A DNA stretch of 25,153 nucleotides, from the NCBI GenBank assembly GCA_948844705.1, contig CAQNVT010000065.1, positions 1 through 25,153 on the forward strand, read 5' to 3'. Shown in pieces: positions 7,912 through 16,231 of the stretch. The notes beneath the pieces are model-generated. The model saw nothing but the letters and a program-made list of their open reading frames with translations, did not search any database and was not told the origin of the DNA. Every line of letters begins with the position of its first letter. Positions within the stretch are counted from its first letter, which is position 1. This DNA comes from an uncultured Dorea sp. Its GTDB lineage: Bacteria > Bacillota > Clostridia > Lachnospirales > Lachnospiraceae. A program made the translations under genes and the position numbers.

Positions 7912-9900
7912 CTATTTAACAATGCGGTAGTATTCCCGGGCCGTTATGCCGTACACGACCGCATAAAATACTGCAAATATTGCAATCGTGGCCGCCGTAC
8001 ACAGGAAAAACAGATGTCCGTTCGTAAGATATAATATTGCCAGAAGCTTTTTCACTACAGTAAATGCCACGGAGACATGTATGACTGCCACGGCCAGCGG
8101 AAGGAAAAACACGAGAAGCACCTGACTCCGGATTGATTTTTTCACTTCCCTTTTTCCCATACCGACCTTCTGCATGATCTGATAACGCTCTCTGTCGTCA
8201 TATCCTTCTGATATCTGTTTGTAATAAATGATCAGCACAGTCGCCATCAAAAACATGGCTCCCAGATAGATTCCGATAAAAAGGAGTCCGCCGTAAAGTC
8301 CGTAGAAATCTCTTCTTTCCAGCTCGCGGCTGTCGCAGCTGGTCTCCTCCACCTCGCTTTCCGCTCTCATTTTTATCTCCTCTTCCGCGGCAATGCAGTC
8401 CTCCTTCTTTCCTTTAAGGTCAAAGCTTATCCCATACCGCATTTTGCACATCCGCTCCATCCATTCATGTTTCATCCCTGTATTGTCATAAATATGCTGA
8501 AGCCACTCCCCGATCTGCTCATCTCCGGAAAGCACAACATAGACAGCCTCTATCAGTCTTTCATTTTCCTTGGGCTCTGTCTCCATATCCTGAAGCTCCT
8601 TCACAATATGATAGGTTTCCCCTTCTATCTGCAAGGTATCCCGTCCATACATTTCCTCCTTTGTCGTATAAAAAATGATCTCATCCTCTTTCAGGCTTAT
8701 ATCTTCTCCTGTCATCCTGTTGTAATCTTCCTGCGGAATCATATAAAAATCACAGGCATCACTATCGGAATAATTCCCCACAGAGGACAGACGGATATTG
8801 CCGTCTTCTTTAATCGCCGCTCCCGCGCCGTAATGTTTGGAAATCCGGTCCGCAGCCTCCACACCGTATGCCTTGACCGTCTCATCGATAATTTCGTCGA
8901 GCTTTTGCTCCTTTTCCTTATCCGTAACAAAAACCGTAACCGACATTTCCTTCGGATACCTGACATACAGCATATCCTCAGTCCCCAGATACATGGAAAC
9001 AGAAGTTGACACAAGCACCAGCACTATCGTACTCAAAATACATATATTGGCAAGCCCCGCCGCGTTCTGCTTCATGCGGTAGATCATGCCTGACACGGCC
9101 GTAAAATGCCGGCTCTGATAATAAAATTTCTTGTTTTTTCTGAGAAGCTTCAGAACCGCAATGCTCCCGGCTATAAACAGCGCATAGGTTCCCAGCACCA
9201 CCATAACCACGGCAACGAAAAACAACTGGATCGCCGCAAGCGGAGACTTCACCCCTACCGCTATATAATATCCGCCTCCCACCAGCAAAACACCGGCAAG
9301 GGTAAGAAGAAGCTTCGTTTTAGGCTCACGCTCTCCCTGACTGCTCCCTCTGAGAAGCTCCGCCGGCCTGGAAAGCCTGATCTGCATCAGATTATAGATA
9401 AGTGTCATAGTAAAAATGATACAAAAAAGTCCAAGAGTTCCGACTACGGTCTCCGGCCGTATCATATACTCCATCCTCACATCATAATTGATCAGCCTCG
9501 TAAGAAGAAGCCACATCAGCTTGCTGAAAAGTATTCCGCATAGAAAGCCCAGTCCGATACTTGTTCCGGCAACGATCAGCGTCTCAAGAGCCAGCATCTT
9601 CGCAATATGGCCTTTCCCCATTCCCAGAATATTATAAACACCGATTTCCTTTTTTCTCCTCTTAATCAGGAAGCTGTTTGTATAAAACAGAAAGATCACT
9701 GCAAAAATCATGATTACAATAGACGAGAGCATAAGTATCTGTGAAATCTTTCCTTCTCCCACGCTGTCGTTTCTTGCCAGCCCGTGCATGATAAAATACA
9801 TCATAACCGTCAGAACCGATGTGAAAATATACGGGATGTATGTTTTTCTGTTATTCTTGATATTCGTAACCGCAAGCCTCGCATAGATTTTTCTATTCAT
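7912..9900 (-). CDS. BceB-type ABC transporter permease (FtsX family)
   Basis: 662 residues in the plasma membrane. About ten transmembrane segments are visible: the first near 22-40, then clusters at 52-78, 104-126, 150-172, 196-215, 224-250 and 283-303, and the last three at 536-560, 594-616 and 628-650. A roughly 220-residue extracytoplasmic domain lies between segments 7 and 8. That layout is the hallmark of BceB-like permeases, which work with a histidine kinase to sense and resist peptide antibiotics such as bacitracin. The FtsX-type motif KKEIGVYNILGMGKGHI is at 83-99. The ATG at 9900 has AGGAGGTG seven bases upstream; a GTG at 9909 lies inside that SD and is rejected. It overlaps the ATPase stop by eight bases. 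The substrate is unknown. Confidence 0.93.
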   Translation of the reverse strand: MNRKIYARLAVTNIKNNRKTYIPYIFTSVLTVMMYFIMHGLARNDSVGEGKISQILMLSSIVIMIFAVIFLFYTNSFLIKRRKKEIGVYNILGMGKGHIAKMLALETLIVAGTSIGLGFLCGILFSKLMWLLLTRLINYDVRMEYMIRPETVVGTLGLFCIIFTMTLIYNLMQIRLSRPAELLRGSSQGEREPKTKLLLTLAGVLLVGGGYYIAVGVKSPLAAIQLFFVAVVMVVLGTYALFIAGSIAVLKLLRKNKKFYYQSRHFTAVSGMIYRMKQNAAGLANICILSTIVLVLVSTSVSMYLGTEDMLYVRYPKEMSVTVFVTDKEKEQKLDEIIDETVKAYGVEAADRISKHYGAGAAIKEDGNIRLSSVGNYSDSDACDFYMIPQEDYNRMTGEDISLKEDEIIFYTTKEEMYGRDTLQIEGETYHIVKELQDMETEPKENERLIEAVYVVLSGDEQIGEWLQHIYDNTGMKHEWMERMCKMRYGISFDLKGKKEDCIAAEEEIKMRAESEVEETSCDSRELERRDFYGLYGGLLFIGIYLGAMFLMATVLIIYYKQISEGYDDRERYQIMQKVGMGKREVKKSIRSQVLLVFFLPLAVAVIHVSVAFTVVKKLLAILYLTNGHLFFLCTAATIAIFAVFYAVVYGITAREYYRIVK

Positions 9901-10660
9901 TCCGGGCACCTCCTGCCATAAGCACCGTAAGCGTATCGGATATCTTCTGATACATCTGGTCGTTCGTGAGATTCCCCCGGTAAAGCTGATGGAACACCTC
10001 GCCGTCCTTGATAAACAGGACTCTGTTCGCAGTGCTCGCCGCTTTCACACTGTGAGTAACCATGAGTATCGTCTGTCCGTCTGCATTGATATCGGAAAAA
10101 AGTGAAAGAAGCTCATCCGAAGACCTCGAATCCAGCGCGCCCGTGGGTTCGTCCGCCAGAATAAGCTGAGGCTTCGTAATCAGCGCTCTCGCAACCGCGG
10201 TGCGCTGCTTCTGTCCGCCCGATATTTCATAAGGAAATTTCCCCAGGATCATTTCTATTTCGAGTCTCTTTGCAACCGGCGCAAGCCTTTCTTCCATTTC
10301 CTCATATTTCCTGCCGGAAAGCACCAGCGGAAGGAATATATTATCTTTGACAGAAAACGTATCCAGAAGATTAAAGTCCTGAAACACAAACCCCAGGTTC
10401 TGCCTCCTGAATGCCGCCATCTCTTTTTCTTTGATCTTCCCGACGTCATTTCCCTTCAGATATACCTTGCCTCCGGTCGGCTTATCGAGAGCCGCAAGAA
10501 TGTTAAGAAGCGTCGTCTTTCCTGACCCCGATTCTCCCATGATCGCCACGTATTCCCCGCTCTCTACCGAGAAATTTACATCCCGCAGCGCCTCAACCTG
10601 ATTTCCTCCGAATCTGGTCGTATATATTTTCTTTACATTTTTTACATCTAACAATGCCAT
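9893..10660 (-). CDS. ABC transporter ATP-binding protein, BceA-type
   Basis: 255 residues, cytoplasmic ATPase partner of the adjacent permease. All ABC motifs are intact: Walker A GESGSGKT (42-49), Q-loop Q94 in FVFQDFNLLD, signature ISGGQ (146-150), Walker B LILADE (166-171) and H-loop H203 in VTHS. The sequence is of the LolD/MacB/BceA class that pairs with FtsX-like permeases. I take the ATG at 10660 (MALLDVKN), with GGAAGAAA just upstream. The ATG at 10672 would add four residues but has its purine-rich SD directly abutting it. It has its own promoter region after the kinase gene, which fits induction by the cognate regulator. The 8-nt overlap with the permease gene suggests translational coupling. 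Confidence 0.94.
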   Translation of the reverse strand: MALLDVKNVKKIYTTRFGGNQVEALRDVNFSVESGEYVAIMGESGSGKTTLLNILAALDKPTGGKVYLKGNDVGKIKEKEMAAFRRQNLGFVFQDFNLLDTFSVKDNIFLPLVLSGRKYEEMEERLAPVAKRLEIEMILGKFPYEISGGQKQRTAVARALITKPQLILADEPTGALDSRSSDELLSLFSDINADGQTILMVTHSVKAASTANRVLFIKDGEVFHQLYRGNLTNDQMYQKISDTLTVLMAGGARNE

Positions 10661-10699
10661 GCTTTCTTCCATCCTTTCTTAAATTTATCTTACGGTTAT

Positions 10700-10772
10700 A
10701 TTATAAAGAAAGGGAAAATGCCCTTCCATTGATTCAGGTTACATTTTCCCCTCGTTTCTTACATTTTTGCAA
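10700..10772 (-). promoter_or_regulatory. bceAB-type promoter with TGTAA operator half-sites
   Basis: On the minus strand, TTGCA-AAAA-TGTAA (10772-10759) matches TNACA-N4-TGTAA, the binding pattern I recall for BceR-like regulators, with one mismatch. A second AAAATGTAA lies 20 bases further on (ending at 10739), two helical turns away on the same face. Downstream are a weak TGGAAG (10728-10723) and a perfect TATAAT (10705-10700), spaced 17. A weak -35 with an upstream regulator site is what an activated promoter looks like. Confidence 0.6.
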
Positions 10773-10800
10773 GGTTGGTTCCCTATTGCCGCAAGACTTG

Positions 10801-11817
10801 TCATTCTACGCGAAGCTTAGAACGATAAAAATTTAAGAATACCCTGGTCCCCATTCCCGGTTCCGATTCGATTCTGATATCATGTCTTAATCTGTCCATG
10901 ACCGTCCTGCACAGATACAGCCCGATCCCTGTGGATTTCTTATCACTGCGCCCGTTATAGCCTGTAAACCCCTTTTCAAATACCCTCGGCAGATCCTCGG
11001 GATAAATACCGATCCCATTGTCCTCGATCACCAGCTCATCCTTTTCTATATAAATGCGTACACGGCCCTCACCCGCCGGGCTGTATTTCAGCGCATTGGA
11101 GAGCAGCTGCTCTATCACAAATACAAGCCATTTCTCATCGGTCAGAACCTTCTTTTCGGCCGGCTCATACTCAAGCTTTATTTTTTGCAGGATAAACATC
11201 CGGGAATACTTGCGCACCGCCTGACGGATCACGTCGTCCAGCGAATACATATCAAAGGAAAGATCGGAGGACATCGTCTCCATCCGAAGATAGGTAAGAA
11301 CCATTTCTACATATTGTTCGATTTTGAAAAGTTCAAGCTTCATCCCCTTAACAAGCTGTCTTATATCCTCATTCTCCGCGTCCTCATACGCCTGGAGCAG
11401 CACGCGAAGCGCCGCGATCGGCGTCTTGATCTGATGTACCCACAGTCCGTAGTAGTCCGTCATCTCCTGCCTCGTAATACGGCTCTTTGACTCAAGCTCC
11501 AGCCTGCATTCGTACAGGTCCCTTACAATATTCTGATAAAGCTCCTCAGACAGATTCTCCGGCGCCGGAAGGCAGTCCGGTCCTGATTCTATACGTCTTT
11601 TGGCCTCTGTCAGCTCTCCATAATGCCGCATATAGCGGTAAAATCCTACGCTTCCATATAGAAGAAGACAGAAGCCTGCAAGCAAAAATGCATAGCCCGC
11701 CGCTTCAAGCGGAATTTTGTAAAGCTCGAAAACAACAAAAAAAATACCGGAAAATCCCAGGTACAGACATATTCCTTTTATATGTTCCCTCAAATAGCCA
11801 AGCACTGCCCTTTTCAT
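10801..11817 (-). CDS. Intramembrane-sensing histidine kinase, BceS-like
   Basis: 338 residues. Two membrane helices (about 13-31 and 36-58) are joined by a loop of only a few residues, so there is no real extracytoplasmic sensor. This is the intramembrane-sensing class, which takes its signal from the BceAB transporter. The phospho-acceptor is H128 in WVHQIKTPIAALR, with the proline-containing H-box typical of this class. The ATPase has N241 in EQLLSNALKY, DNGIG (266-270) and STGIGL (295-300). The start ATG overlaps the regulator stop as ATGA at 11814-11817. The transporter follows downstream, so the whole module is in BceRS-BceAB order. The length and motifs look complete. Confidence 0.94.
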   Translation of the reverse strand: MKRAVLGYLREHIKGICLYLGFSGIFFVVFELYKIPLEAAGYAFLLAGFCLLLYGSVGFYRYMRHYGELTEAKRRIESGPDCLPAPENLSEELYQNIVRDLYECRLELESKSRITRQEMTDYYGLWVHQIKTPIAALRVLLQAYEDAENEDIRQLVKGMKLELFKIEQYVEMVLTYLRMETMSSDLSFDMYSLDDVIRQAVRKYSRMFILQKIKLEYEPAEKKVLTDEKWLVFVIEQLLSNALKYSPAGEGRVRIYIEKDELVIEDNGIGIYPEDLPRVFEKGFTGYNGRSDKKSTGIGLYLCRTVMDRLRHDIRIESEPGMGTRVFLNFYRSKLRVE

Positions 11818-12485
11818 TCTATTATGTACCCGATCCCTTTCTTTGTTTTTATATAGTCCTCAAGCCCTAATCCCTCCAGCTTCTTCCGAAGTCTTGATAC
11901 ATTGACCGTCAGTGTATTGTCGTCAATAAATTCATCGCTTTCCCACAGCCCGGTAATGATCGTATCCCTTGACACGATTTTCCCTGAGCTCTCAAGGAGG
12001 ATCTGAAGGATCCGGAATTCATTTTTTGTAAGTGTAAGCTTCTGCTCCCGGTACATAACGGAAGCGTCATTCAGGTTTAAAAGAAGCCCCTGGTATTCCA
12101 GTATATTTCCGCTTCCCTGAAAGGAGTAGGCCCTCCTTAACACCGCCTGGATCTTCGCAGTCAGCACATTCAGGTCAAACGGCTTCTCTATAAATTCATC
12201 GCCGCCCATATTCATCGCCATCACAATATTCATGTTGTCACTCGCCGACGAGAGAAAGATAATCGGGACCCTGGAGATCTTCCTGATCTCCTGACACCAG
12301 TGAAATCCGTTAAAAAACGGCAGCATAATATCAAGAAGCACAAGCTGCGGATCAAAGGCCGCAAAGCTCTCCATGATATTTTTAAAATCCTCTGCGCATA
12401 CTACATCATAATCCCATTTGTGTAAATGAAGAGACAGCGCATTTGCTATCGCCTTGTCGTCTTCTACTATGAATATCCGGTACAT
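11814..12485 (-). CDS. OmpR-family response regulator, BceR-like
   Basis: 223 residues. The receiver domain spans about 1-115, with the acidic pair E8-D9, phospho-acceptor D52 in LVLLDIMLP, and K101 in EKPFD. The C-terminal winged helix (about 125-223) is of the OmpR/PhoB type, with SRLRKKLEGLG as the end of the recognition region. It is presumed to be phosphorylated by the overlapping kinase and to bind the TGTAA-containing promoter ahead of the ATPase gene. The ATG at 12485 follows AAGGAGAAAAAGCC. Its upstream gap contains hairpin copy B, and a possible promoter overlaps the hydrolase stop codon. Confidence 0.95.
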   Translation of the reverse strand: MYRIFIVEDDKAIANALSLHLHKWDYDVVCAEDFKNIMESFAAFDPQLVLLDIMLPFFNGFHWCQEIRKISRVPIIFLSSASDNMNIVMAMNMGGDEFIEKPFDLNVLTAKIQAVLRRAYSFQGSGNILEYQGLLLNLNDASVMYREQKLTLTKNEFRILQILLESSGKIVSRDTIITGLWESDEFIDDNTLTVNVSRLRKKLEGLGLEDYIKTKKGIGYIIE

Positions 12486-12516
12486 GGCTTTTTCTCCTTG
12501 TATTGATGTAAAATTG

Positions 12517-12542
12517 GGGGACGGAGTTTTTTCTCCGTCCCC
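12517..12542. repeat. GGGGAC hairpin repeat, copy B
   Basis: A perfect ten-base-pair stem, GGGGACGGAG (12517-12526) with CTCCGTCCCC (12533-12542), has a six-T loop. It lies 25 nt after the hydrolase stop and 32 nt before the regulator start, on the same transcriptional direction. It could act as an intrinsic terminator for the hydrolase gene or as a leader hairpin for the regulator gene. It shares the GGGGAC/GTCCCC tips with the other three copies but differs in the rest of the arm. Confidence 0.8.
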
Positions 12543-12571
12543 AGTTTACAACGAATGGAAATGAATATCAA
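12543..12571 (-). promoter_or_regulatory. Possible promoter of the regulator/kinase genes
   Basis: On the minus strand, TTGATA (12571-12566) and TAAACT (12548-12543) are spaced 17 bases and overlap the hydrolase stop codon. The -10 matches four of six positions. Transcription would begin inside hairpin copy B. Weak evidence; read-through from the hydrolase gene is the alternative. Confidence 0.3.
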
Positions 12572-13188
12572 TGGAAAAAGTGATCTCCGATCTGCATTCC
12601 GCTGCCGCCGCGGTCAAAGTACAGGCATTCTCCCACCGGATTTACTCCGGCAAGAGCGTCGGCCGCCGCCTGCATCGAGGACTCTGTATAGCTTCCGGAG
12701 CTTCGTACCTGGTCAAGCCATCCGGTAAGCGCCGGCGTAAACTGACCGGACTGGTAAATGACTTCCTCAACGGTTCCCGGGAAGGATGCGCTCCTTACCC
12801 GGTTCATAACTACTGCTCCCACGGCAACCTGCCCTTCATAGGGCTGATTCCCGGCCTCACAGAAAATGATTGACGCCAGCAGGTCCTTTGTGCCCTGCAT
12901 GGCCTTCTCTTTTGCCTCCTGCTCTGCCTTCCTCTCCTTTGCTTCTTCAATCTCCTGCCTATGCTCCTCATTGACCTTCAGGCATACGGTCTGTACGGTT
13001 TCTTCATATGGCACGGCTGTATAATGTATTTTCGGAATGTGCTCCGCTATTTCTGTAATCTTCGCCATGTCGGCTGCTACTACCTTCTCTGTCTGCATGA
13101 TTTCTGTCCTGCCTGTAAACCCTGTTGAAAAAAGAACAGCAGAACATACTCCTCCTATAAGTATTGCTGCTTTTTTATTTTCAGTCAT
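12568..13188 (-). CDS. SleB-type cell-wall hydrolase, exported
   Basis: 206 residues. The N-terminus has a charged start and a hydrophobic stretch (about 7-24), a signal peptide or membrane anchor, so it acts at the cell wall. A charged, Glu/Lys/Ala-rich helix at 73-98 (EEAKERKAEQEAKEKA) links to a SleB/CwlJ-type hydrolase_2 domain. The domain is recognisable from LLASIIFCEAGNQPYEGQ (E111 likely catalytic), VAVGAVVMNRV, FPGTVEEVIYQSGQF and the C-terminal YFDRGG...IGDHFF. Such enzymes cleave peptidoglycan as lytic transglycosylases and occur in spore-cortex and vegetative roles; which role applies here is not shown. The start is the ATG at 13188, with AGGAGG nine bases before; an ATG at 13218 is rejected because the SD lies inside that extension. 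A WalR-like box lies upstream. Confidence 0.9.
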   Translation of the reverse strand: MTENKKAAILIGGVCSAVLFSTGFTGRTEIMQTEKVVAADMAKITEIAEHIPKIHYTAVPYEETVQTVCLKVNEEHRQEIEEAKERKAEQEAKEKAMQGTKDLLASIIFCEAGNQPYEGQVAVGAVVMNRVRSASFPGTVEEVIYQSGQFTPALTGWLDQVRSSGSYTESSMQAAADALAGVNPVGECLYFDRGGSGMQIGDHFFH

Positions 13189-13236
13189 ACTGATAAACCT
13201 CCTGTTTACATATAACATTTCTGTAGTATCTATAAT

Positions 13237-13286
13237 AGTATATTCAAAAATTTCGAATTCATTACAAATATTACAAAAATGTTACA
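13237..13286 (-). promoter_or_regulatory. WalR-like box and promoter of the cell-wall hydrolase
   Basis: On the minus strand, TGTAAC-N5-TGTAAT (13286-13270) matches the WalR/YycF consensus TGTWAH-N5-TGTWAH exactly. A third TGTAAT follows at 13266-13261, at the -35 position of TATACT (13242-13237), 18 bases away. The site is 70-100 nt before the hydrolase start. TGTAA half-sites also occur at the BceR-type promoter, so another regulator is possible. Confidence 0.5.
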
Positions 13287-13309
13287 AATAATCAGGAGGT
13301 TTTAAATAT

Positions 13310-15739
13310 TTACTTCTGCACGATGTTAATAATCTTCTTCGGAACGTAAATTTCTTTTACAACCGTTCCTGTTATCTTATCTGCAATTGCTTCCTTTCCT
13401 GCCGCAATCGCATCCTCTTTGGAAATATCCACCGGAATAGAGATTACTGCCTTCGTCTTTCCGTTAAGCTGTACCGGAACCTGAATCTCATCATCCTTCA
13501 TGGCCTCTTCATCATATACCGGCCAGCCCGCCTGAAATACACTTTCCTCATGGCCTAACTGCTCCCATACCTCCTCTGCGATATGAGGCGCAAACGGAGA
13601 TAAGAGCACTGCCATTGCCGACAAGGTTTCCTTGTCAACGCCGCCTGCATCCCTGGCAAGCTCAATCAGCTTATTATTATGCTCCATAAACCCTGAAATC
13701 GCCGTATTCAGACTAAAGCTCTCAAGGCGCACGGTAATATCCTTAATCAGTCTGTGACGCTCCTTGATCATCTCTTTTGTCGCAGCCACATCCGCATCCT
13801 TGCTGTCCATAACCAGATTCCAGAATCTCTTAAGGAAACGATTGACTCCGTCGATTCCTCTGTCATCCCACTCGGCGTCTAATTCCGGCGGCCCTACAAA
13901 AAGCTCATACATACGCAGGGAATCACAGCCGTAATCTCTTACAAGATCATCCGGGGATACGACATTCCCCTTAGACTTGCTCATCTTGATCCCGTTCTTT
14001 CCGGTGATCATTCCCTGATTAAACAGCTTATGGAACGGTTCGTCAAAATCGATCGCACCGATATCATATAAAAACTTTGTATAGAATCTTGAGTACAGAA
14101 GATGAAGCACCGCATGCTCCACGCCGCCGATATACATATCTACCGGAAGCATCTCATCTGCTTTTTCCCTGGATACCAGCTCCTTATCATTATGATTGTC
14201 CACATAACGAAGGAAATACCAGGAAGAGCCTGCCCACTGAGGCATGGTATTCGTCTCGCGCTTCGCAGGTTTCCCGCACACCGGACACTTGCAGTTTACC
14301 CACTCGTCAATTGCCGCAAGCGGTGATTCCCCGGTTCCTGTCGGCTCATAGGATTCTACATCCGGCAGACAAAGCGGAAGCTCTTCCTCCGGTACCGGCA
14401 CATTTCCACAGTCCGGACAATGTACGATCGGGATCGGCTCGCCCCAGTAGCGCTGACGTGAAAACACCCAATCGCGCAGCTTATAATTCACCGTTGCGCG
14501 ACCAAAACCCCGTTCCTCTATAATATGAGGCGCTTCCTTTTTAAGGACTGCGGACTCCATGCCGTTCCATTCGCCGGAATTGATCATCGTCCCGTTTGCC
14601 TCGGTATAAGCCTCCGTCATATTCTCGATTTCTTTTCCGTCCTCGGCGATAACCTGTACAATCGGAATACCGAACTTCGTTGCAAATTCAAAGTCACGGT
14701 CGTCATGGGCGGGCACGCACATAATCGCTCCCGTACCATAATCTGCCAGTACATAATCCGACAGCCAGATCGGGGTCTTCTTCCCGTTTAACGGGTTAAT
14801 TGCATAGCTTCCGGTAAATACACCTGTCTTTTCCTTATCCTGCATACGGTCCACGTTGGACTTCATGGAAGCGTCATAAATGTATTTTTCTACGGCCTCC
14901 CTCGTCTCATCCGTCGCAAGGGCTGCCGCCAGCTCATGCTCCGGTGCAAGGACCATAAAGGTCGCACCGTATAAGGTGTCCGGCCTGGTGGTATATACCG
15001 TGATCTTCTCTTCTCTTCCGTCTACCGGGAAATCCACCTCGGCTCCGTAGGATTTTCCGATCCAGTCGGTCTGCATCTTCTTAACCTTTTCCGGCCAGTC
15101 AAGCTTGTCAAGATCATTAAGCAACCTCTCCGCATAGGCAGTAATCTTAAGCATCCACTGACGCAGATTCTTCTTCGTCACCTCTGCACCGCAGCGCTCG
15201 CATTTCCCGTTTACAACCTCTTCATTTGCAAGGCCGGTTTTACAGGACGGACACCAGTTGATCGGAAATTCCTTTTCATAGGCAAGTCCCTCCTTGAACA
15301 TCTTTACAAAAATCCACTGGGTCCATTTATAAAATTCCGGATCCGTCGTATTTACCTCTCTGTCCCAGTCGTAAAGAGCGGCAATCTCGTTAATCTGCTT
15401 TTTGATGTTCTTTACATTCTCCGCCGTAGAGATCGCCGGGTGCACACCCATCTTTATCGCATAATTCTCTGCCGGAAGGCCGAACGCATCCCAGCCCATC
15501 GGATGAATGATATAGTATCCCTGCTGAAGCTTATACCTGCTCCATACATCGGAAATCACATATCCTCTCCAGTGTCCTACATGAAGCCCGTTTCCCGACG
15601 GATACGGAAACATGTCCAGGCAGTAATATTTCTGCTTCTTTTTGCCTTCCTTATCCGTTTCGGGATTCACCGGATTTTTCTCCCAGTTTTCCCTCCACTT
15701 TTTCTCAATCGCCTTATGATTATAAGGTATCTTTGACAT
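13310..15739 (-). CDS. leuS: Leucyl-tRNA synthetase
   Basis: 809 residues, the normal bacterial length. It charges tRNA-Leu in the cytosol. The class I signatures are intact: HVGH (53-56) within PYPSGNGLHVGHWRGY and KMSKS (585-589). A zinc-type cysteine cluster is visible in CPSCKTGLANEEVVNGKCERC near residues 155-185, and a second in HCPDC...CKCPVCGKP before the catalytic-site continuation WAGSSWY. The CP1 editing domain, with its T-rich YTTRPDTLYGATF, is present. The ATG at 15739 follows AGGAGGAGATGTGGA. It is controlled by a T-box leader and a strong promoter. I see no clear terminator between leuS and the hydrolase gene, so some read-through is possible. Confidence 0.98.
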   Translation of the reverse strand: MSKIPYNHKAIEKKWRENWEKNPVNPETDKEGKKKQKYYCLDMFPYPSGNGLHVGHWRGYVISDVWSRYKLQQGYYIIHPMGWDAFGLPAENYAIKMGVHPAISTAENVKNIKKQINEIAALYDWDREVNTTDPEFYKWTQWIFVKMFKEGLAYEKEFPINWCPSCKTGLANEEVVNGKCERCGAEVTKKNLRQWMLKITAYAERLLNDLDKLDWPEKVKKMQTDWIGKSYGAEVDFPVDGREEKITVYTTRPDTLYGATFMVLAPEHELAAALATDETREAVEKYIYDASMKSNVDRMQDKEKTGVFTGSYAINPLNGKKTPIWLSDYVLADYGTGAIMCVPAHDDRDFEFATKFGIPIVQVIAEDGKEIENMTEAYTEANGTMINSGEWNGMESAVLKKEAPHIIEERGFGRATVNYKLRDWVFSRQRYWGEPIPIVHCPDCGNVPVPEEELPLCLPDVESYEPTGTGESPLAAIDEWVNCKCPVCGKPAKRETNTMPQWAGSSWYFLRYVDNHNDKELVSREKADEMLPVDMYIGGVEHAVLHLLYSRFYTKFLYDIGAIDFDEPFHKLFNQGMITGKNGIKMSKSKGNVVSPDDLVRDYGCDSLRMYELFVGPPELDAEWDDRGIDGVNRFLKRFWNLVMDSKDADVAATKEMIKERHRLIKDITVRLESFSLNTAISGFMEHNNKLIELARDAGGVDKETLSAMAVLLSPFAPHIAEEVWEQLGHEESVFQAGWPVYDEEAMKDDEIQVPVQLNGKTKAVISIPVDISKEDAIAAGKEAIADKITGTVVKEIYVPKKIINIVQK

Positions 15740-15784
15740 TCCACATCTCCTCCTATATTGATTACTTGGTGAACCCTTCCGGAC

Positions 15785-16048
15785 TCAGTAATAAAAGCCT
15801 TCCCATCTCCAAAGAGACGAAAAGGCCTGATTTCCGTGGTACCACTCTTCTTCATACAGAATTCCGAAATTACCCTGTATGCACTCATCTTCTTCTGTAA
15901 CGGGAAATCCCGCTTCTGCCTACTGAACGGTTCAGCAGAAGAACTCCGAGGCGAGTTGGGAGATTACGCCTGCTGCCTTGCACCCTCCGGCAGCTCTCTG
16001 AAAACGATACTCTCTTAATACTCCTCTTCAACGTCTCTTTTCTATTTC
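15785..16048 (-). ncRNA. T-box riboswitch leader of leuS (CUC specifier)
   Basis: The leader RNA runs from just after the leuS promoter to the terminator. Visible parts are stem I with GAGAGCTGCCGGAGGGTGCA and AAGGCAGCAG (distal part), a specifier region AACTCGCCTCGGAG with likely codon CUC at 15955-15953 (Leu), a stem III region with TTCTGCTGAACCG and CAGTAGGCAGAA, and the T-box AAGAGTGGTACCACGG (15849-15834). Uncharged tRNA-Leu would pair with the T-box and prevent the following terminator. The 5' boundary is inferred from the promoter. Confidence 0.88.
15793..15827 (-). terminator. T-box-controlled terminator of leuS
   Basis: On the minus strand, GGCCTTTTCGTCTC and GAGATGGGAAGGCTTTTATT form a long, slightly imperfect stem ending in a T-run. 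It lies directly after the T-box sequence and about 50 nt before leuS, the expected position for the regulated terminator. Confidence 0.78.
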
Positions 16049-16054
16049 TTCACC

Positions 16055-16083
16055 ATTATAAGTAGAATGTTAAAATAAGTCAA
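16055..16083 (-). promoter_or_regulatory. leuS promoter
   Basis: On the minus strand, TTGACT (16083-16078) and TATAAT (16060-16055) are spaced 17 bases, a near-consensus sigma-70 promoter. The start of transcription would be near 16048, giving a leader of about 300 nt that holds the T-box. Confidence 0.8.
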
Positions 16084-16139
16084 GATGTAAAGCTTTATTT
16101 TTCCAAAAAGGCCGCATTACAGAATTATAGAATTTATGG

Positions 16140-16168
16140 TTGTTCCCCTCACCGCTTTCGTGTATAAT
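16140..16168 (+). promoter_or_regulatory. Promoter of the small P-loop gene
   Basis: TTGTTC (16140-16145) and TATAAT (16163-16168) are spaced 17 bases, on the plus strand, divergent from leuS. The 5' leader includes a small CTGA/TCAG hairpin (about 16187-16200). AAAGGAGAG lies before the ATG. Confidence 0.65.
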
Positions 16169-16231
16169 AGAGATAAGTAAACGGTACTGAGAAAATTCAG
16201 TATAATATGATACATAAAGGAGAGTTCGCCA

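Noticed and set aside
13291..13300. ATCAGGAGGT on the plus strand between hydrolase and leuS
   Set aside because: Looks like an SD but has no plausible plus-strand gene after it; leuS occupies the other strand.
15667..15888. 73-codon minus-strand frame between leuS and its T-box
   Set aside because: Lies across the T-box and terminator and overlaps the leuS start in another frame; the RNA structure explains the sequence.
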